This document shows positions 6,053 through 7,743 of a stretch of 7,743 nucleotides of DNA, in pieces. Source of the stretch: an uncultured Lachnospiraceae bacterium (GTDB lineage Bacteria; Bacillota; Clostridia; Lachnospirales; Lachnospiraceae). The notes beneath the pieces were generated by a model. It saw nothing but the letters and a program-made list of their open reading frames with translations, ran no database searches and was not told where the DNA came from. The translations under genes were made by a program, and so were the position numbers. Each line of letters opens with the position of its first letter. The first letter of the stretch is position 1. Where the stretch lies: assembly GCA_902803245.1 (NCBI GenBank), contig CADCPJ010000391.1, positions 1 to 7,743 on the forward strand. The letters run 5' to 3'.

Positions 6053-7067
6053 AGAAACATTAAGACAGATCGAACAAGAGGCCGACAGGCAGATCGCGGA
6101 AGCGAAGGGCATGGACGCCCTCAATGACATCCGCGTGGCATTTCTTGGCAAGAAGGGGTCCCTGACATCCGTCCTGAAATCGATGAAGGACGTATCCCCT
6201 CAGGACCGCCCGCAGGTCGGCAAGTGGGTAAATGACGCGAGGGCGCGCATCGAGCAGAAGATGGAGGAGAACCGCGCAAAGCTCGAGGCGGAGCTCATGA
6301 ACAGGCGGCTTGAGGCCGAGAAGATCGACGTCACGATGCCCGCGAGAAAGCAGAGGATCGGTCACCGCCATCCGAACACGATCGCCTTGGAGGAAGTGGA
6401 GCGGATCTTCGTCGGCATGGGGTACGAAGTGATCGAGGGCCCCGAGATCGAGTACGACGACTACAATTTCACGAAGCTCAACATCCCGGCCAATCACCCC
6501 GCGAAGGACGAGCAGGACACCTTCTACATCACCGACGAGATCCTTCTTCGGACGCAGACCTCTCCGGTCCAGGCCCGAATCATGGAGCAGGGCCGCCTTC
6601 CGATCCGCATGATCGCGCCGGGAAGAGTGTTCCGCTCCGACGAAGTGGATGCGACGCACAGCCCGTCCTTCCATCAGATCGAGGGACTCGTGATCGACAA
6701 GGGGATCACATTCGCGGACCTGAAAGGGACGCTGGAAGTATTTGCCAAGGAGCTCTTCGGAGAGAACACGAAGACGAAGTTCAGGCCGCACCATTTCCCG
6801 TTCACGGAACCTTCGGCCGAGATGGACGTCTCCTGCTTCAAGTGCGGAGGCAAGGGATGCCGCTTCTGCAAGGGAGAGGGCTGGATTGAGATTCTGGGAT
6901 GCGGCATGGTCCATCCCCATGTCCTCGAGATGTGCGGGCTTGACCCGAAGGAGTACGGGGGCTTCGCGTTCGGCGTGGGGCTGGAGAGAATTGCCCTTTT
7001 AAAATACGAGATCGACGACATGCGCCTTCTCTATGAAAATGACATCCGCTTCTTAAGCCAGTTTTAA
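6039..7067 (+). CDS. pheS: Phenylalanine-tRNA ligase alpha subunit
   Basis: The catalytic subunit (342 aa) of the class II alpha2-beta2 enzyme that charges tRNA-Phe using ATP. Residues 1-95 form the N-terminal coiled-coil arm that contacts tRNA. Motif 2 is GRVFRSDEVDATHSPSFHQIEG (195-216 in two parts: GRVFRSDEVD and THSPSFHQIEG). Motif 3 is GFAFGVGLERIALL (308-321), where A310 appears to match the Phe-pocket alanine A294 of E. coli PheS. Cysteines C266, C269, C274 and C277 form a CxxC-x4-CxxC knuckle seen in many Bacillota homologues. Start 6039 has AGGAGG (6028-6033) 5 nt upstream, inside the yihY coding sequence. The 14-nt overlap suggests translational coupling. No T-box leader precedes it. 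Confidence 0.97.
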   Translation: MSGIEETLRQIEQEADRQIAEAKGMDALNDIRVAFLGKKGSLTSVLKSMKDVSPQDRPQVGKWVNDARARIEQKMEENRAKLEAELMNRRLEAEKIDVTMPARKQRIGHRHPNTIALEEVERIFVGMGYEVIEGPEIEYDDYNFTKLNIPANHPAKDEQDTFYITDEILLRTQTSPVQARIMEQGRLPIRMIAPGRVFRSDEVDATHSPSFHQIEGLVIDKGITFADLKGTLEVFAKELFGENTKTKFRPHHFPFTEPSAEMDVSCFKCGGKGCRFCKGEGWIEILGCGMVHPHVLEMCGLDPKEYGGFAFGVGLERIALLKYEIDDMRLLYENDIRFLSQF

Positions 7068-7090
7068 CTTCTTAAAGGGGAAATAAAGAT

Positions 7091-7743
7091 ATGAATACAT
7101 CACTGTCATGGATGAAAGCCTATGTACCGGACCTCGACGTCACTCCGAAGGAATATATGGACGGGATGACGCTCTCCGGGACGAAGGTGGAAGGATATAC
7201 GGAACTCGACGCTTGCCTCGACCGGATTGTGGTCGGCGAGGTGCTGACCTGTGAGGCGCATCCGAACTCGGACCACCTGCATGTCTGCACCGTAAATGTC
7301 GGGGAGGGCGAGCCGCTCCAGATCGTCTGCGGAGCGCCGAATGTGGCCGCCGGCCAGAAAGTGCCGGCCGTCCGGGTGGGCGGCAGCGTCGCCGGGACGC
7401 ACAGCGGCGGCAGCGCGGAGGGCGGTGTGAAGATCACTGCCGGGAAGCTCCGCGGGGTGGAGTCATTTGGCATGATCTGCTCCATCGATGAGCTCGGAAG
7501 CTCGAGCGAATTCTATCCGGAAGCACCGTCGGACGGCATCTACGTCTTCCCTGAGGATACGGAGATCGGCGCGGACGCCGTGAAGCTCCTCGGCCTCAAT
7601 GACGCCGTATTCGAGTACGAGATCACCTCGAACCGCGTGGACTGCTACAGCGCGATCGGGATTGCCCGCGAGGCGGCGGCCACATTCGGAAAGGAATTCC
7701 ACGAGCCCGTCATGAAGGAGACGGGAAATGACGAGGACGTGAA
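7091..7743 (+). CDS. pheT: Phenylalanine-tRNA ligase beta subunit (N-terminal part, cut by window edge)
   Basis: The frame is open from ATG 7091 to the edge: 217 codons plus 2 bases of a protein usually near 800 aa. The N-terminus MNTSLSWMKAYVPDLDVTP is typical of the family. Residues about 43-150 are the tRNA-binding OB-fold domain (RIVVGEVLTCEAHPNSDHLH, IVCGAPNVAAGQKVP, KLRGVESFGMICS). FEYEITSNRVDCYSAIGIAR (174-193) begins the B3/B4 region, which in the family includes the editing site further on. AAAGGGG (7074-7080) ends 10 nt before the start. It lies 23 nt after pheS, so the two are surely co-transcribed. Residues 103-112 look like a short Gly/Ser-rich insertion in the OB-fold loop. Confidence 0.96.
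   Translation, partial: MNTSLSWMKAYVPDLDVTPKEYMDGMTLSGTKVEGYTELDACLDRIVVGEVLTCEAHPNSDHLHVCTVNVGEGEPLQIVCGAPNVAAGQKVPAVRVGGSVAGTHSGGSAEGGVKITAGKLRGVESFGMICSIDELGSSSEFYPEAPSDGIYVFPEDTEIGADAVKLLGLNDAVFEYEITSNRVDCYSAIGIAREAAATFGKEFHEPVMKETGNDEDV

Noticed and set aside
5144..6151. Long minus-strand open frame (335 codons) antisense to yihY and the start of pheS.
   Set aside because: It spans two well-supported + strand genes, has no recognisable domain and is dominated by charged runs that mirror the opposite strand.
6060..6920. Minus-strand open frame of 286 codons antisense to pheS.
   Set aside because: pheS is certain from its class II motifs. The antisense frame is a GC-driven shadow.

Overview
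The window is a GC-rich stretch with every confident gene on the + strand. It looks like chromosomal core sequence from a Bacillota genome, most likely Clostridia and perhaps Lachnospiraceae. This guess rests on strong Shine-Dalgarno sites, a SigA-type promoter, a PheS with a four-cysteine knuckle and the overall style of the proteins. No 16S rRNA or other marker is present to fix the taxonomy.

Layout from left to right. At 1-136 there are five tandem 27/28-bp units ending just before the thrC ribosome binding site. At 153-1640 lies thrC (threonine synthase). At 1684-1902 there are four tandem 55-bp units, the last of which is the translation start region of the next gene. At 1847-3259 lies dgt (HD-domain dNTP triphosphohydrolase). 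The 404-bp gap at 3260-3663 has a near-consensus promoter (TTGACC, 17 bp, TATAAT) whose predicted start coincides with the 5' arm of a long-range stem. This points to an independently transcribed structured RNA of about 175-215 nt, followed by a hairpin and a leader for galM. At 3664-4710 lies galM (aldose 1-epimerase). At 4772-6052 lies a YihY/BrkB-type membrane protein with a long charged C-terminal tail. It overlaps pheS (6039-7067), which is followed after 23 nt by pheT (7091 to the right edge, truncated).

The genes do not form one pathway: threonine synthesis, nucleotide pool control, sugar entry and Phe-tRNA charging are general housekeeping. The firmest operon inference is yihY-pheS-pheT, by overlap and tight spacing. 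That would place the Phe-tRNA synthetase under control upstream of or within the membrane-protein gene, with no T-box between yihY and pheS.

The points most worth a second look are the structured RNA between dgt and galM and the tandem duplication of the dgt start region. The latter creates a chain of short overlapping reading frames starting with dgt-like peptides. A second, unrelated tandem array sits at the same position relative to thrC. No mobile element, CRISPR array, tRNA or rRNA was seen.
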